From positions 1-12,131 of the forward strand of contig CALAIO010000253.1 of NCBI GenBank assembly GCA_937923355.1: a stretch of DNA of 12,131 nucleotides. The letters run 5' to 3'. This DNA is from an uncultured Rhizobiaceae group bacterium (GTDB lineage Bacteria; Pseudomonadota; Alphaproteobacteria; Rhizobiales; Rhizobiaceae). Below the pieces are notes generated by a model that had not been told where the DNA came from, did not search any database, and saw only the letters and a program-made list of their open reading frames with translations. The position numbers were made by a program, and so were the translations under genes. Below are positions 1-7,538 of the stretch, one piece after another. Position 1 is the stretch's first letter, and every line of letters starts with the position of its first letter.

Positions 1-22
1 ATTGTTTTTAGTGCATTGAATT

Positions 23-26
23 GGAG
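23..26 (+). promoter_or_regulatory. Ribosome binding site of ald
   Basis: GGAG sits six bases before the ATG at 33. It decides between that start and the TTG at 21, which has no such site in the visible sequence. Confidence 0.7.
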
Positions 27-32
27 ATAACT

Positions 33-1148
33 ATGCGCATTGGGGTTCCAAAAGAAATCAAGGATAATGAATTCAGAGTAGGGGTAACACCTGGATCTGC
101 TCGCGAATATATTGCGCGCGGTAACGAGGTTTATGTTGAGAAAAATGCAGGCGCTGGTATTGGTGCGGATGATGCTGCTTATGAAGCTGCGGGCGCTAAA
201 GTGCTTGGTACTGCAAAGGAAGTTTTTGATATTGCAGAAATGGTCGTCAAGGTAAAAGAACCTCAGCCAAATGAATGGGTTCAATTGCGCGAAGATCAAA
301 TTCTTTACACGTATTTACATCTGGCTCCAGACCCTGCCCAAACGCAAGGTTTAATTGAATCAAGATGTACTGCTGTTGCCTACGAAACAGTTACGGACGA
401 TGAAGGTGGACTGCCACTTCTCGCACCCATGAGTGAGGTTGCGGGTCGCCTTGCAATTCAATGTGCGGCAACTGCTTTGCAAAAACCCAATGGTGGGTTA
501 GGGCGCTTAATGGGTGGCGTGCCAGGTGTTTTACCTGCAAAGGTCGTCGTGATTGGTGGTGGTGTAGTAGGAACGCATGCTGCCAAAATGGCAGTTGGGT
601 TGGGTGCTGATGTGACTATTTTGGATCGTTCTCTTCCGCGTATGCGTGAGTTGGATGATATTTTTGGCAATACTGCAAAGACGCGTTATTCAACCGTGGA
701 AGCAGTTGAAGAAGAATGCCTCGCTGCTGATACGGTCATTGGTGCAGTTCTTATTCCTGGTGCTGCTGCGCCTAAGCTTGTTAGCCGTGAGATGCTATCG
801 CGCATGAAGCCAGGGTCTGTTCTGGTTGACGTGGCCATCGACCAAGGCGGATGTTTTGAAACCTCAAAAGCCACCACACACTCTGATCCGACTTATGTTG
901 TCGATGGTGTGGTTCATTATTGTGTTGCCAATATGCCAGGAGCAGTGCCATTGACCTCGTCGCATGCGCTCAACAATGCAACCTTGCCATTTGGGCTGGC
1001 GTTGGCACAAAAAGGCATACAGGCAATTGTGGACAACAAGCACTTGCAAAACGGACTTAATGTTCATAAAGGGAAAATCACAAACAAGGCAGTTGCCGAT
1101 GCCTTGGGGATTGAAATGATGGATCCGCTTGAAGCCTTAAAGGTGTAG
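33..1148 (+). CDS. ald: Alanine dehydrogenase
   Basis: Catalyses reversible NAD-dependent oxidative deamination of L-alanine to pyruvate and ammonium in the cytoplasm. The 371-residue product has the family's usual length. It begins [10 protein letters not shown], the typical Ald N-terminus. The substrate site is intact: Lys75 in VKVKEP, His96 in YLHLA and Asp270 in VAIDQGG. The Rossmann glycine motif [11 protein letters not shown] starts near residue 175 and ends at the NAD-ribose-binding Asp198. The ATG at 33 is chosen over an in-frame TTG at 21 because GGAG at 23-26 lies six bases before it and the family starts there. The upstream promoter is outside the window. The gene ends at a hairpin terminator and converges with the GNAT gene. 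Identification is very secure. Confidence 0.97.
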   Translation: MRIGVPKEIKDNEFRVGVTPGSAREYIARGNEVYVEKNAGAGIGADDAAYEAAGAKVLGTAKEVFDIAEMVVKVKEPQPNEWVQLREDQILYTYLHLAPDPAQTQGLIESRCTAVAYETVTDDEGGLPLLAPMSEVAGRLAIQCAATALQKPNGGLGRLMGGVPGVLPAKVVVIGGGVVGTHAAKMAVGLGADVTILDRSLPRMRELDDIFGNTAKTRYSTVEAVEEECLAADTVIGAVLIPGAAAPKLVSREMLSRMKPGSVLVDVAIDQGGCFETSKATTHSDPTYVVDGVVHYCVANMPGAVPLTSSHALNNATLPFGLALAQKGIQAIVDNKHLQNGLNVHKGKITNKAVADALGIEMMDPLEALKV

Positions 1149-1167
1149 GTCCAAGTCAAAAAATACT

Positions 1168-1198
1168 CTCTCGCTTGCTTTAGGCGGGAGATTTTTTT
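1168..1198. terminator. Rho-independent terminator after ald, possibly bidirectional
   Basis: CTCTCGC (1168-1174) pairs with GCGGGAG (1184-1190), including one G-T wobble, around a nine-base loop. A run of seven T follows at 1192-1198. On the other side, six A at 1158-1163 would give a T run to transcripts from the converging minus-strand gene, so the hairpin may stop both. The GNAT stop codon (1197-1199) lies in the T run itself. Confidence 0.8.
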
Positions 1199-1742
1199 AT
1201 TGCCATTCTGTTACTTCAACATCTTCGGTTGAAACTGGAGAAAATCCAAAACGTTGATAGAGTTGAAGCGCCGCAGGATGGTCTAGCGTGTTAGTTTGAA
1301 TTTTTACTTTTTCAGGCTTATGGAGCCAAGCGGCACTGATTGCTGCGTAGGTAAACCACTTGCCCAAGCCCAAGCCCTGATAGTTTTTGCCCAAACCAAA
1401 ATATAGCACTTCAATTGAGGAGGGGTGTTCCTCCTTGTTTAATTCAAAGAAACCTGCAGGACATCCATCGGCGTATAAAATACTTATCTCAGTATTTTCG
1501 TGATTGACGATTGAATATAGTTTAGCGTCATTGAGATTTCGTCTGTCTTCCCAATGATGCTGTTTGCCTACCAACTCATACAAATAACGGTAAAAATCTA
1601 CAGGTATGTTTTCAGCTCTGATCAATGCAATCATGGGGCGTGTAGGAACAGGTATATTTCTAATTGGCGCATTACTCATTTCGAGATGCGTCACATGCGC
1701 TTTTAGCTTTTTTGTTGATGGTTTTTTATTGTCATTGGTCAT
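1197..1742 (-). CDS. GNAT family N-acetyltransferase
   Basis: Predicted cytoplasmic acetyl-CoA-dependent acetyltransferase; the substrate is unknown. The 181-residue protein has the acetyl-CoA-binding motif A near residues 112-130, with the pyrophosphate loop QGLGLG at 122-127. Motif B, HPAALQLYQRFGF, is at 155-167. The segment VPTRPMIALIRAENIPVDFY near residue 32 and NTLDHPAALQLYQ resemble a GNAT subfamily common in alphaproteobacteria, as recalled from family knowledge. The ATG at 1742 overlaps the end of the sulfurtransferase gene by 11 bases, with GGAA about ten bases upstream. Met22 is a possible alternative start, since the first 25 or so residues are polar and weakly conserved in type. 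The overlap implies translational coupling and co-expression with the sulfurtransferase. The specific role cannot be read from the sequence. Confidence 0.9.
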   Translation of the reverse strand: MTNDNKKPSTKKLKAHVTHLEMSNAPIRNIPVPTRPMIALIRAENIPVDFYRYLYELVGKQHHWEDRRNLNDAKLYSIVNHENTEISILYADGCPAGFFELNKEEHPSSIEVLYFGLGKNYQGLGLGKWFTYAAISAAWLHKPEKVKIQTNTLDHPAALQLYQRFGFSPVSTEDVEVTEWQ

Positions 1743-2580
1743 CTGTACTTATTTCCGGACCATCAGGGAGCCCCCATTGTGCCCATGACCCATCGTATAA
1801 TTTTGTATTTTCCCTGCCACTTTCATGCAGGGCTAAAATTAGTATAGCGGCAGTCACACCAGAGCCACAAGTTGTGATGACTTCACTGTCTGGATAAATA
1901 AACATATCGTGGAATTTTTTATTGAGTTTTTGAACATCAATCAGCGTACCATTTTCGATTAAGTCACTCGCAGGTAAGGATAGTGATTTAGGTATGTGAC
2001 CACTGCGCATGCCTTCACGTGGTTCTGGTGCAGTACCATTAAAACGATCACCGGGTCTTGCATCCAATGTAATCGCTCTTCCATATTTTATGTTGTTTTC
2101 TACATCCGTTTGACTTGCCACTCTGTCGTGAGAAAAGTGGGCTTGGAATATGGATTGTCTTGCTTTTTTTGGCGCTCCTTTTTCAATTGGTAAGTTTTCA
2201 ATTTTCCAATTGTCGAAACCACCTTCAAGTATTTTAACATTATGTGCGCCCATGGTCTTTAATGTCCACCACACACGTGGCGCAGAAAACATGCCTGGAC
2301 CATCATAAACGATTATCAACTTGTCATGCCTAAGTCCTAATACGCCAGCGACTTCAGCAAAAACTTCCGGGTGTGGCAGCATGTGAGGTAAATCTGTATC
2401 AGGATCTGCTATGGCATCTATATCAAAAAATACAGCGCCAGGAATTCTTGCTGAGTTGAATTCTTCAATTGCATTACGATTTTGCGAGGGTAAGTACCAA
2501 GAGCCATCAACAAAGCTTACATCTGGATTGCTAAGCCAGTTAAGCGCTTCACGCTGGGATATGATGTTATTGGAAGCCAT
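1732..2580 (-). CDS. sseA: 3-mercaptopyruvate sulfurtransferase (two-domain rhodanese)
   Basis: Transfers sulfur from 3-mercaptopyruvate, the transamination product of cysteine, to a thiol or cyanide acceptor through a cysteine persulfide. The 282-residue protein has the tandem rhodanese architecture: a non-catalytic N-terminal domain with DGSWYLP at 25-31, and a C-terminal catalytic domain. The active-site loop is CGSGVTA with Cys238. This loop type marks mercaptopyruvate sulfurtransferases; thiosulfate sulfurtransferases usually have CRKGVTA. DARPGDRF at 173-180 and DGSWAQWG at 263-270 are also typical. The ATG at 2580 is preferred over a TTG at 2595 because GGAA lies six bases before it. 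It overlaps the downstream GNAT gene by 11 bases. The cysteine synthase upstream on the same strand fits a shared role in cysteine sulfur flow. Confidence 0.93.
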   Translation of the reverse strand: MASNNIISQREALNWLSNPDVSFVDGSWYLPSQNRNAIEEFNSARIPGAVFFDIDAIADPDTDLPHMLPHPEVFAEVAGVLGLRHDKLIIVYDGPGMFSAPRVWWTLKTMGAHNVKILEGGFDNWKIENLPIEKGAPKKARQSIFQAHFSHDRVASQTDVENNIKYGRAITLDARPGDRFNGTAPEPREGMRSGHIPKSLSLPASDLIENGTLIDVQKLNKKFHDMFIYPDSEVITTCGSGVTAAILILALHESGRENTKLYDGSWAQWGLPDGPEISTDDQ

Positions 2581-2620
2581 TCTTAATTCCGTCAATTTGA
2601 AAATTCTTATCTATTTAGGT

Positions 2621-2632
2621 GCAAAGCTTTGC
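2621..2632. promoter_or_regulatory. 12-bp perfect palindrome before the sulfurtransferase gene
   Basis: GCAAAGCTTTGC is a perfect palindrome in the gap between alaX and the sulfurtransferase gene (2581-2699). On the minus strand a -10-like TTGATAAT (GATAAT at 2641-2636) lies just upstream, so a start site would fall within the palindrome. This placement fits an operator. No good -35 at normal spacing was found, so the promoter is tentative. No clear terminator is visible after alaX. Confidence 0.3.
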
Positions 2633-2699
2633 TTTATTATCAAGTATTCGTGAACAGTAAATTACAAGCATGGTTATGATTTTACTAATTTAATTGTAA

Positions 2700-3431
2700 C
2701 TATGAATCAAACCGAATTCGAAATCGACGATTTTCTTTTCCCTTTTTCTCAATTTTTGCGATGTGTATTGCGCCGATTTCTCCTGTTTCAGTCACATGCG
2801 TGCCTCCGCAGGGTTGGCTATCAACACAGGAATTTTCTCCAATGCAAACCAAACGTATTTTTCCAATACCGCGAGGAGGGCTTACATTTTTTGATTTAAT
2901 GATAGAGGAATCAGCATCCAGCTCCTCCTCACTAATCCATTTTGTATAGACTGGATGATTTTCTGCAATTAATTGCATGAGTTTTTCAGTGATCTCTTCT
3001 TTGTTAACGCTAGCCTGTGAGAGATCAAAATCAACACGGCTATTATCTGTATAAACAGCTGCGCCTGTTATTGGATAAGGGCATATGACGCTTAATAAGT
3101 GACATGCCGTGTGCATCTGCATTAATTTATAACGGTTATCCCAATCAATATGTCCGATAACTGTTTCACCAACCTTTAAGCCGTGGGCGACGTTTTCTGG
3201 GACAAGCAAAATTTCCTGTTTGGTTTCGCCATTGACTGTTGTTTCAATGTTTATCTTGGAACCGTCTTCACGCTCCAGATAACCAGTATCACCTGGTTGT
3301 CCTCCGCTGGTTGCGTAGAAATTGGTTTGATCCAGTATAATCCCACCAGCTTGAGTTATGCCAATAAGCTTACTTTCACAGGCGGTTAGATAGGCATCCT
3401 CAAGAAAAGCAGGTTTTGTTACATGAACCAT
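2700..3431 (-). CDS. alaX: AlaX-type alanyl-tRNA editing protein
   Basis: Free-standing trans-editing hydrolase that removes wrongly attached serine (or glycine) from tRNA-Ala, backing up alanyl-tRNA synthetase. At 243 residues it is the medium AlaX form: an N-terminal beta domain with the glycine-rich TSGGQPGDTG at 41-50, followed by the editing core. The zinc ligands are in place: HTACH (His107, His111) and CGGTH (Cys208, His212). It lacks the aminoacylation domain, so it is not AlaRS itself. Only 11 bases separate it from the cysteine synthase upstream. The start at 3431 has no clear Shine-Dalgarno sequence, suggesting translation coupled to the gene ahead. Specificity for Ser versus Gly cannot be decided from the sequence. 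Confidence 0.93.
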   Translation of the reverse strand: MVHVTKPAFLEDAYLTACESKLIGITQAGGIILDQTNFYATSGGQPGDTGYLEREDGSKINIETTVNGETKQEILLVPENVAHGLKVGETVIGHIDWDNRYKLMQMHTACHLLSVICPYPITGAAVYTDNSRVDFDLSQASVNKEEITEKLMQLIAENHPVYTKWISEEELDADSSIIKSKNVSPPRGIGKIRLVCIGENSCVDSQPCGGTHVTETGEIGAIHIAKIEKKGKENRRFRIRFDS

Positions 3432-3442
3432 AAATGAGTATT

Positions 3443-4486
3443 TTATTCGTTATATTCTACAATCGGCAGGTCGAATTTTGTATCATCTTCCAACCATGCC
3501 GGTACTTCCAGGTCTTTTGAGCGCAAGAACGCCGGATTGAACATCTTTGACTGATAACGACTGCCGAAATCACAAAGAATGGTAACAATTGTATGGCCTG
3601 GCCCAAGTTCCTTGGCCATGCGGATAGCACCAGCAACATTAATGCCCGTAGAGCCACCCATACATAAACCTTCATGCTCTAATAAATCAAAAGCAATTGG
3701 AATGGCCTCGCTGTCAGGAATTTGGAATGGCATATCCGGTGCAAAGCCCTCTAGGTTTGCTGTTATGCGACCTTGGCCTATGCCTTCAGAGATTGAGCTT
3801 CCTTCAGATTTTAATTCACCATTTTGGTAATATTCAAAAAGTGCCGCGCCCATTGGGTCTGCCATGCCGATTTTGATATCTTTATTATGTTCTTTAAGAC
3901 CAGCACTTACGCCTGCGAGCGTTCCGCCTGTGCCAACTGCAGCAACAAACGCATCGACTTTACCGTCTGTCTGGTTCCAGATTTCCTGTGCCGTTGTGCG
4001 GATGTGACCATCACGGTTTGCTACGTTATCAAACTGGTTTGCCCATATGGCACCATGTGCTTCTGTCTTTGCTAATTGATCAGCCAAGCGACCTGACAGT
4101 TTCACGTAAGTATTGGGATTGCGATATGGAAGAGCAGGGACTTCAACCAGTTTCGCGCCCATTAGACGAAGTGTGTCTTTTTTCTCTTTTGCTTGTGTCT
4201 CAGGAATAACAATTACTGTTTTATATCCCAAGGCATTTGCAACGACTGTGAGACCAATGCCTGTATTACCAGCCGTGCCCTCAACAATTGTGCCACCTGG
4301 CTCAAGTTTTCCATTTTTGATGGCATCTTCGATGATGAACAAGCCAGCACGGTCTTTCACCGATTGGCCTGGGTTCATGAACTCTGCTTTGCCCAGAATT
4401 TCACATCCCGTTTCTTCCGAGGCCTTTTTAAGACGAATAAGGGGAGTGTTACCAATTGCGTCAATTGTGCCTGTTTTAATGCTCAT
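3443..4486 (-). CDS. cysK: Cysteine synthase family PLP enzyme (O-acetylserine sulfhydrylase)
   Basis: Fold-type II PLP enzyme, probably making L-cysteine from O-acetylserine and sulfide. PLP would bind Lys44 in NPGQSVKDRAG. The substrate loop is EGTAGNTGIGL (69-79), the phosphate-binding loop GTGGT is at 185-189, and GGSTGIN is at 277-283. At 347 residues it is longer than enteric CysK (about 320) because of a C-terminal tail after SRYQSKMFN that ends in acidic residues. Length, tail and the TAGNTG loop (TSGNTG in enteric CysK) match the long alphaproteobacterial cysteine synthase A group as recalled. The same loop type occurs in some relatives that act as cysteine desulfhydrases, so the direction of the reaction is less certain than the family. 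GGAA lies eight bases before the ATG. First gene of the minus-strand cluster. Confidence 0.9.
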   Translation of the reverse strand: MSIKTGTIDAIGNTPLIRLKKASEETGCEILGKAEFMNPGQSVKDRAGLFIIEDAIKNGKLEPGGTIVEGTAGNTGIGLTVVANALGYKTVIVIPETQAKEKKDTLRLMGAKLVEVPALPYRNPNTYVKLSGRLADQLAKTEAHGAIWANQFDNVANRDGHIRTTAQEIWNQTDGKVDAFVAAVGTGGTLAGVSAGLKEHNKDIKIGMADPMGAALFEYYQNGELKSEGSSISEGIGQGRITANLEGFAPDMPFQIPDSEAIPIAFDLLEHEGLCMGGSTGINVAGAIRMAKELGPGHTIVTILCDFGSRYQSKMFNPAFLRSKDLEVPAWLEDDTKFDLPIVEYNE

Positions 4487-4645
4487 CGTAAAAGTTCCAA
4501 TTAGATTTTAGCTTTTTATACCCTAAAGAATGCCACATTTTCTCGCAAGGTATTGAAGTTTCTGAAAAGAAATAAATATGTGTAAGAATTGCACATTAAA
4601 GTGCCTGTCAGGATTTTTATTCTATCAAACCACGAAAGTTTACAA
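4487..4645. promoter_or_regulatory. Divergent intergenic region between cysK and the SDR gene
   Basis: About 160 bases hold the presumed promoters for both directions. On the minus strand TATAAA at 4520-4515 could be the -10 of the cysK cluster, but no -35 at normal spacing was found; TTGCGA lies 22 bases upstream. On the plus strand TTGAAG (4553-4558) followed at about 18 bases by TATGTG is a weak candidate for the SDR gene. Two small inverted repeats are adjacent: GCAC-ATTAAA-GTGC (4591-4604) and CCTGTCAGG (4604-4612). No small ORF or RNA gene was recognised. Confidence 0.4.
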
Positions 4646-5419
4646 ATGACATTTACTGCGAAACCAAGAGATGGCGCTGTTTGGATTACGGGTGCGAGTG
4701 AGGGAATAGGAAAATCTGTTGCCATACAAATGGCAGATGAGGGCTACCGGGTTTATATTTCTGCGCGTTCGAAAGACAAATTGGAAAAGATTGAGTCTGA
4801 ATATTCGGGTAAAGGCGAGATTATTGCTGCACCGCTGGATGTTACTGACCGTGAAGCAAACAAGAAATGTGTCGAGCGGATTGTAAAAGAGGCCGATGCC
4901 TTGGCAATCTGCATTTTAAATGCAGGCACTTTTAAGCCTGTGCGTGGTAATGATCTGAAATTTGAAGATTTTGATTTCACACATTCAGTTAATATCGATG
5001 GTGTTATCAATGGTCTTATTCCTGCGGTTGATGCCATGAAAGAAGCGGGGCAGGGCCAAATTGCGATTGTATCGTCAGTTGCGGGTTATGGCGGGCTGCC
5101 AAAGAATGGACCTTATGGACTATCCAAAGCGGGACTTATCAATCTTGCGGAGAGTTTAAAATATGATTTTGATAAAATGAATATCAAAATACAGCTGATT
5201 ACGCCTGGTTTTATCGATACGCCTTTGACTGAGAAAAATGACTTTCCAATGCCGTTCTTAATGCCAGTTGAAAAAGCTGCAGAACGCGTTGTTCATGGTT
5301 TGGAGAAGCCAAACTTTGAAATTACATTCCCACGCCGTTTCACCTATATGCTCAAGTTCATGAACCTGTGGTGTTATCCAGTTTATTTTTGGATGGTGCG
5401 CAAGATTACGGGCGGATGA
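4646..5419 (+). CDS. Short-chain dehydrogenase/reductase (SDR)
   Basis: Classical SDR oxidoreductase using NAD(P)H; the substrate is not evident. The 257-residue protein has the cofactor motif TGASEGIG (15-22), NAG at 92-94, and the catalytic tetrad Asn116, Ser144, Tyr157 and Lys161 (YGLSK). Arg41 after the second beta strand hints at NADP(H). The C-terminus (about 233-250) is rich in aromatic and hydrophobic residues (FMNLWCYPVYFWMV), suggesting membrane contact. The ATG at 4646 is chosen over a TTG at 4589 because the Rossmann fold begins directly after it and GAAAG lies seven bases upstream. SDRs of this kind often accompany the oxidoreductase, DUF1365 and CFA-like genes. Here the gene faces that operon tail to tail, with 15 bases between the stops and no terminator. 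A lipid substrate is inference. Confidence 0.9.
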   Translation: MTFTAKPRDGAVWITGASEGIGKSVAIQMADEGYRVYISARSKDKLEKIESEYSGKGEIIAAPLDVTDREANKKCVERIVKEADALAICILNAGTFKPVRGNDLKFEDFDFTHSVNIDGVINGLIPAVDAMKEAGQGQIAIVSSVAGYGGLPKNGPYGLSKAGLINLAESLKYDFDKMNIKIQLITPGFIDTPLTEKNDFPMPFLMPVEKAAERVVHGLEKPNFEITFPRRFTYMLKFMNLWCYPVYFWMVRKITGG

Positions 5420-5434
5420 TAAGAGGTTGGTTTC

Positions 5435-6700
5435 TCACGAATGCTTATAAAACATCTGTCTTACGTCGATAGATTCCGTTGAAAAGCCTGCTTCACAATA
5501 GTGGAAGTAGAATTCCCACATGCGTTTGAAACGTTGGTCAAATCCAAGTTTTTGAATTTCTTGCCATTTATCCCAAAATACCAAACGCCATTCTTCAAGC
5601 GTTCTTGCGTAGTCTTTCCCGAAGATACGTTCCTTTGAAAGCGTTAAACCATGTTGGTTTGTGACTTTTGACAAGGCTTCAGGAGATGGCAGCATGCCGC
5701 CTGGGAAAATGTATCTCTGGATGAAGTCAGGGCGCCTTCTGTAATCTTCAAAGGCTGCATCGCGTATAGTGATGATTTGCAAACCGGCAGTACCGCCCGG
5801 TTTTAAACACTGGTTTATGGTCTGAAAATAAGTTGGCCAGTATTCTTCGCCGACCGCCTCAAACATTTCAATGGAGGCAACGTGGTCGTATTTTCCCGTT
5901 TCATCACGGTAGTCTTGAAACTTGAAAGTCACAAGATCGGATAGGCCTGCCTTTTCAATGCGATTTCTTGCGTATTCCAATTGTTCCTTGGAGATTGTAA
6001 GCCCAGTAATTTTTGCACCATATTCACGGGCAACATATTCAGCAAAACCACCCCATCCGCAGCCAATCTCCAATATGTGACTGTCTTTGGTTACGCCCAT
6101 ATTATCTGCCAGATATTTATATTTGGCATCCTGTGCGGTTTCCAAAGAGTTTGCACCATCTTCATAAATAGCAGAGGAATAGGTCATGCTGCTATCAAGC
6201 CACAGACTATAAAAATCGTTACCTAAGTCATAGTGGGCAGAAATATTCTTTTGAGAGCCGCTTTTGGTGTTCTTGTTAAACCAGTGTCTCACGCTCTCCA
6301 TAAAATTGATAATAGGACTTTGAGAAGCCACATCGCCGTAGATTGAGCGGTTCACAAGAAAGAATTCCAACATGGAAGTCACATCTGGACTGTCCCAATC
6401 TTCATCCATGTAGCTTTCTGCAACACCGATTGTGCCGCTTAAAGCGACTTTGCGGGGGAGCTTCCAATTGTGCAGCTGAATTTTAGCAACAGGCCCTGGA
6501 TTTCCAGATGTAAACTGCACAGCCTTTCCATTTGGAAATCTGATATATAGTTTCCCGCTTTCTATGCGTAAAAGCAATTTGAGGAATTTTCGGGCAAACC
6601 ATGGCAGATTGTTCTTTTGATCTGCAAAGTTTGCTTCGTTGATTAAAACCGCATCATCGAAATCAGTCTCTGAATCTAGAGTGTTTACTACCGATTTCAT
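5435..6700 (-). CDS. CFA-like SAM-dependent fatty acid methyltransferase
   Basis: Belongs to the cyclopropane fatty acyl phospholipid synthase family, which methylates double bonds of membrane acyl chains. The 421-residue protein has the family N-terminal domain (about 35-140) and a SAM-binding domain with motif I LEIGCGWGGFAEY at 210-222. SMTYSSAIYE (171-180), DFIQRYIFPGGMLPS (325-339) and the C-terminal FYFHYCEAGF are family hallmarks. Several bicarbonate-site residues of E. coli Cfa (numbers from memory) differ: Cys139 is Ser176, His266 is Gln308 and Tyr317 is Arg372. Glu239 is kept as Glu281, inside FEAVG where E. coli has FEHVG. A product other than a cyclopropane, such as a methyl-branched or furan-precursor acid, is therefore plausible. 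AGGTGAG (6713-6707) six bases before the ATG lies at the end of the DUF1365 gene. Last gene of the operon. Confidence 0.9.
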   Translation of the reverse strand: MKSVVNTLDSETDFDDAVLINEANFADQKNNLPWFARKFLKLLLRIESGKLYIRFPNGKAVQFTSGNPGPVAKIQLHNWKLPRKVALSGTIGVAESYMDEDWDSPDVTSMLEFFLVNRSIYGDVASQSPIINFMESVRHWFNKNTKSGSQKNISAHYDLGNDFYSLWLDSSMTYSSAIYEDGANSLETAQDAKYKYLADNMGVTKDSHILEIGCGWGGFAEYVAREYGAKITGLTISKEQLEYARNRIEKAGLSDLVTFKFQDYRDETGKYDHVASIEMFEAVGEEYWPTYFQTINQCLKPGGTAGLQIITIRDAAFEDYRRRPDFIQRYIFPGGMLPSPEALSKVTNQHGLTLSKERIFGKDYARTLEEWRLVFWDKWQEIQKLGFDQRFKRMWEFYFHYCEAGFSTESIDVRQMFYKHS

Positions 6701-6703
6701 TCT

Positions 6704-7534
6704 TTACTCACCTGCAACTATTTTATTTTCTTGTTTCATATAACTTGGTTTTATCGGAGGAGCAGGTCTTTTAGTCAATTTTACGCCTTTAAACCACAAG
6801 ATAAGTGCTTCAAAATGAATGCCTGCCGTTATTTTCCAGGTTAAACCAAGCGTTTTGAACATTCCGAGCATAAGATTTTTAGAATTGAGTGTCTTATGTT
6901 TTCCAGAAAAAGTTGCGGAAAGGATAGGGCCGTTTTCATCGTGTTCCAATATGCGCACCTTTAGAATTTCATCAGGTGCCTGAATGCTAAAATCATAACG
7001 CAAGTCCATATCCAAAAACGGGGATACGTAAAAACATTTTTGAGCGGAATTCTTTATTGCAGGGCTTTTATCCTGACTTGCTGAGACTTTGGCTACATAT
7101 GAATGTGTCTCTCCGAAAGTATTATTCACCTGATAGACAAGGGCGATAACTTCATCGTTCTTATCATAACAAAAGTATATGGATAGCGGATTAAATGTAT
7201 ATCCAAAGACCCGCGGATTGCACCAAAGTAAGACTTTGGCAGGCTTTTCTATGTCACCATCAATGAGCAAACTGCCAATGTAGCTTCTTAGTGCCGTGCC
7301 ATCACGTGGCCCATGATCCTTTTCATGGAATGAGATTAAAGCTGCTGAGTTTACACTAAACAAAAAGCTACTTTTTTTTGCTTCCTGATAACGGTCCAAG
7401 TCTATCACCAGCGAAAAGATATTATAATTAAAGCGATGTATTTTAGGCTTGAGACGCGCATGCGTGACCTTGCCAAAATACAGGCTGGCTGCTGACTTAG
7501 AGTCTATGTTTTTGTGTGTTTTGGCGGTCGTCAC
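6704..7534 (-). CDS. DUF1365 family protein
   Basis: No biochemical function is established for this family to my knowledge. It is nearly always found between a flavin oxidoreductase and a CFA-like methyltransferase, as here. The 276-residue protein shows the family segments: RFNYNIFSLVIDLDR (34-48), HGPRDGT (74-80), NPRVFGYTFNPLSIYFCYD (106-124), ETHSYVAK (142-149), FYVSPFLDMD (168-177) and TAGIHFEALILWFKGV (236-251). There is no signal peptide. The start is GTG at 7534: GGAG at 7545-7542 lies seven bases upstream and overlaps the stop of the preceding gene. The four-base gap upstream and three-base gap downstream indicate strict co-translation. It may act as a partner in modification of membrane fatty acids, by context only. 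Confidence 0.9.
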   Translation of the reverse strand: MTTAKTHKNIDSKSAASLYFGKVTHARLKPKIHRFNYNIFSLVIDLDRYQEAKKSSFLFSVNSAALISFHEKDHGPRDGTALRSYIGSLLIDGDIEKPAKVLLWCNPRVFGYTFNPLSIYFCYDKNDEVIALVYQVNNTFGETHSYVAKVSASQDKSPAIKNSAQKCFYVSPFLDMDLRYDFSIQAPDEILKVRILEHDENGPILSATFSGKHKTLNSKNLMLGMFKTLGLTWKITAGIHFEALILWFKGVKLTKRPAPPIKPSYMKQENKIVAGE

Positions 7535-7538
7535 TTGA

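Noticed and set aside
4113..4511. Plus-strand frame of 132 codons across the cysteine synthase gene
   Set aside because: It is wholly antisense to a well-conserved gene for most of its length and has no recognisable domain or ribosome site.
4591..4620. Adjacent inverted repeats followed by a short T run, considered as a terminator
   Set aside because: The stems are only three to four base pairs and no gene upstream on the plus strand would need termination here.
4589..4645. N-terminal extension of the SDR from a TTG codon
   Set aside because: The extension has no similarity to SDR proteins, lies in the promoter region, and the ATG at 4646 is directly followed by the cofactor-binding fold.
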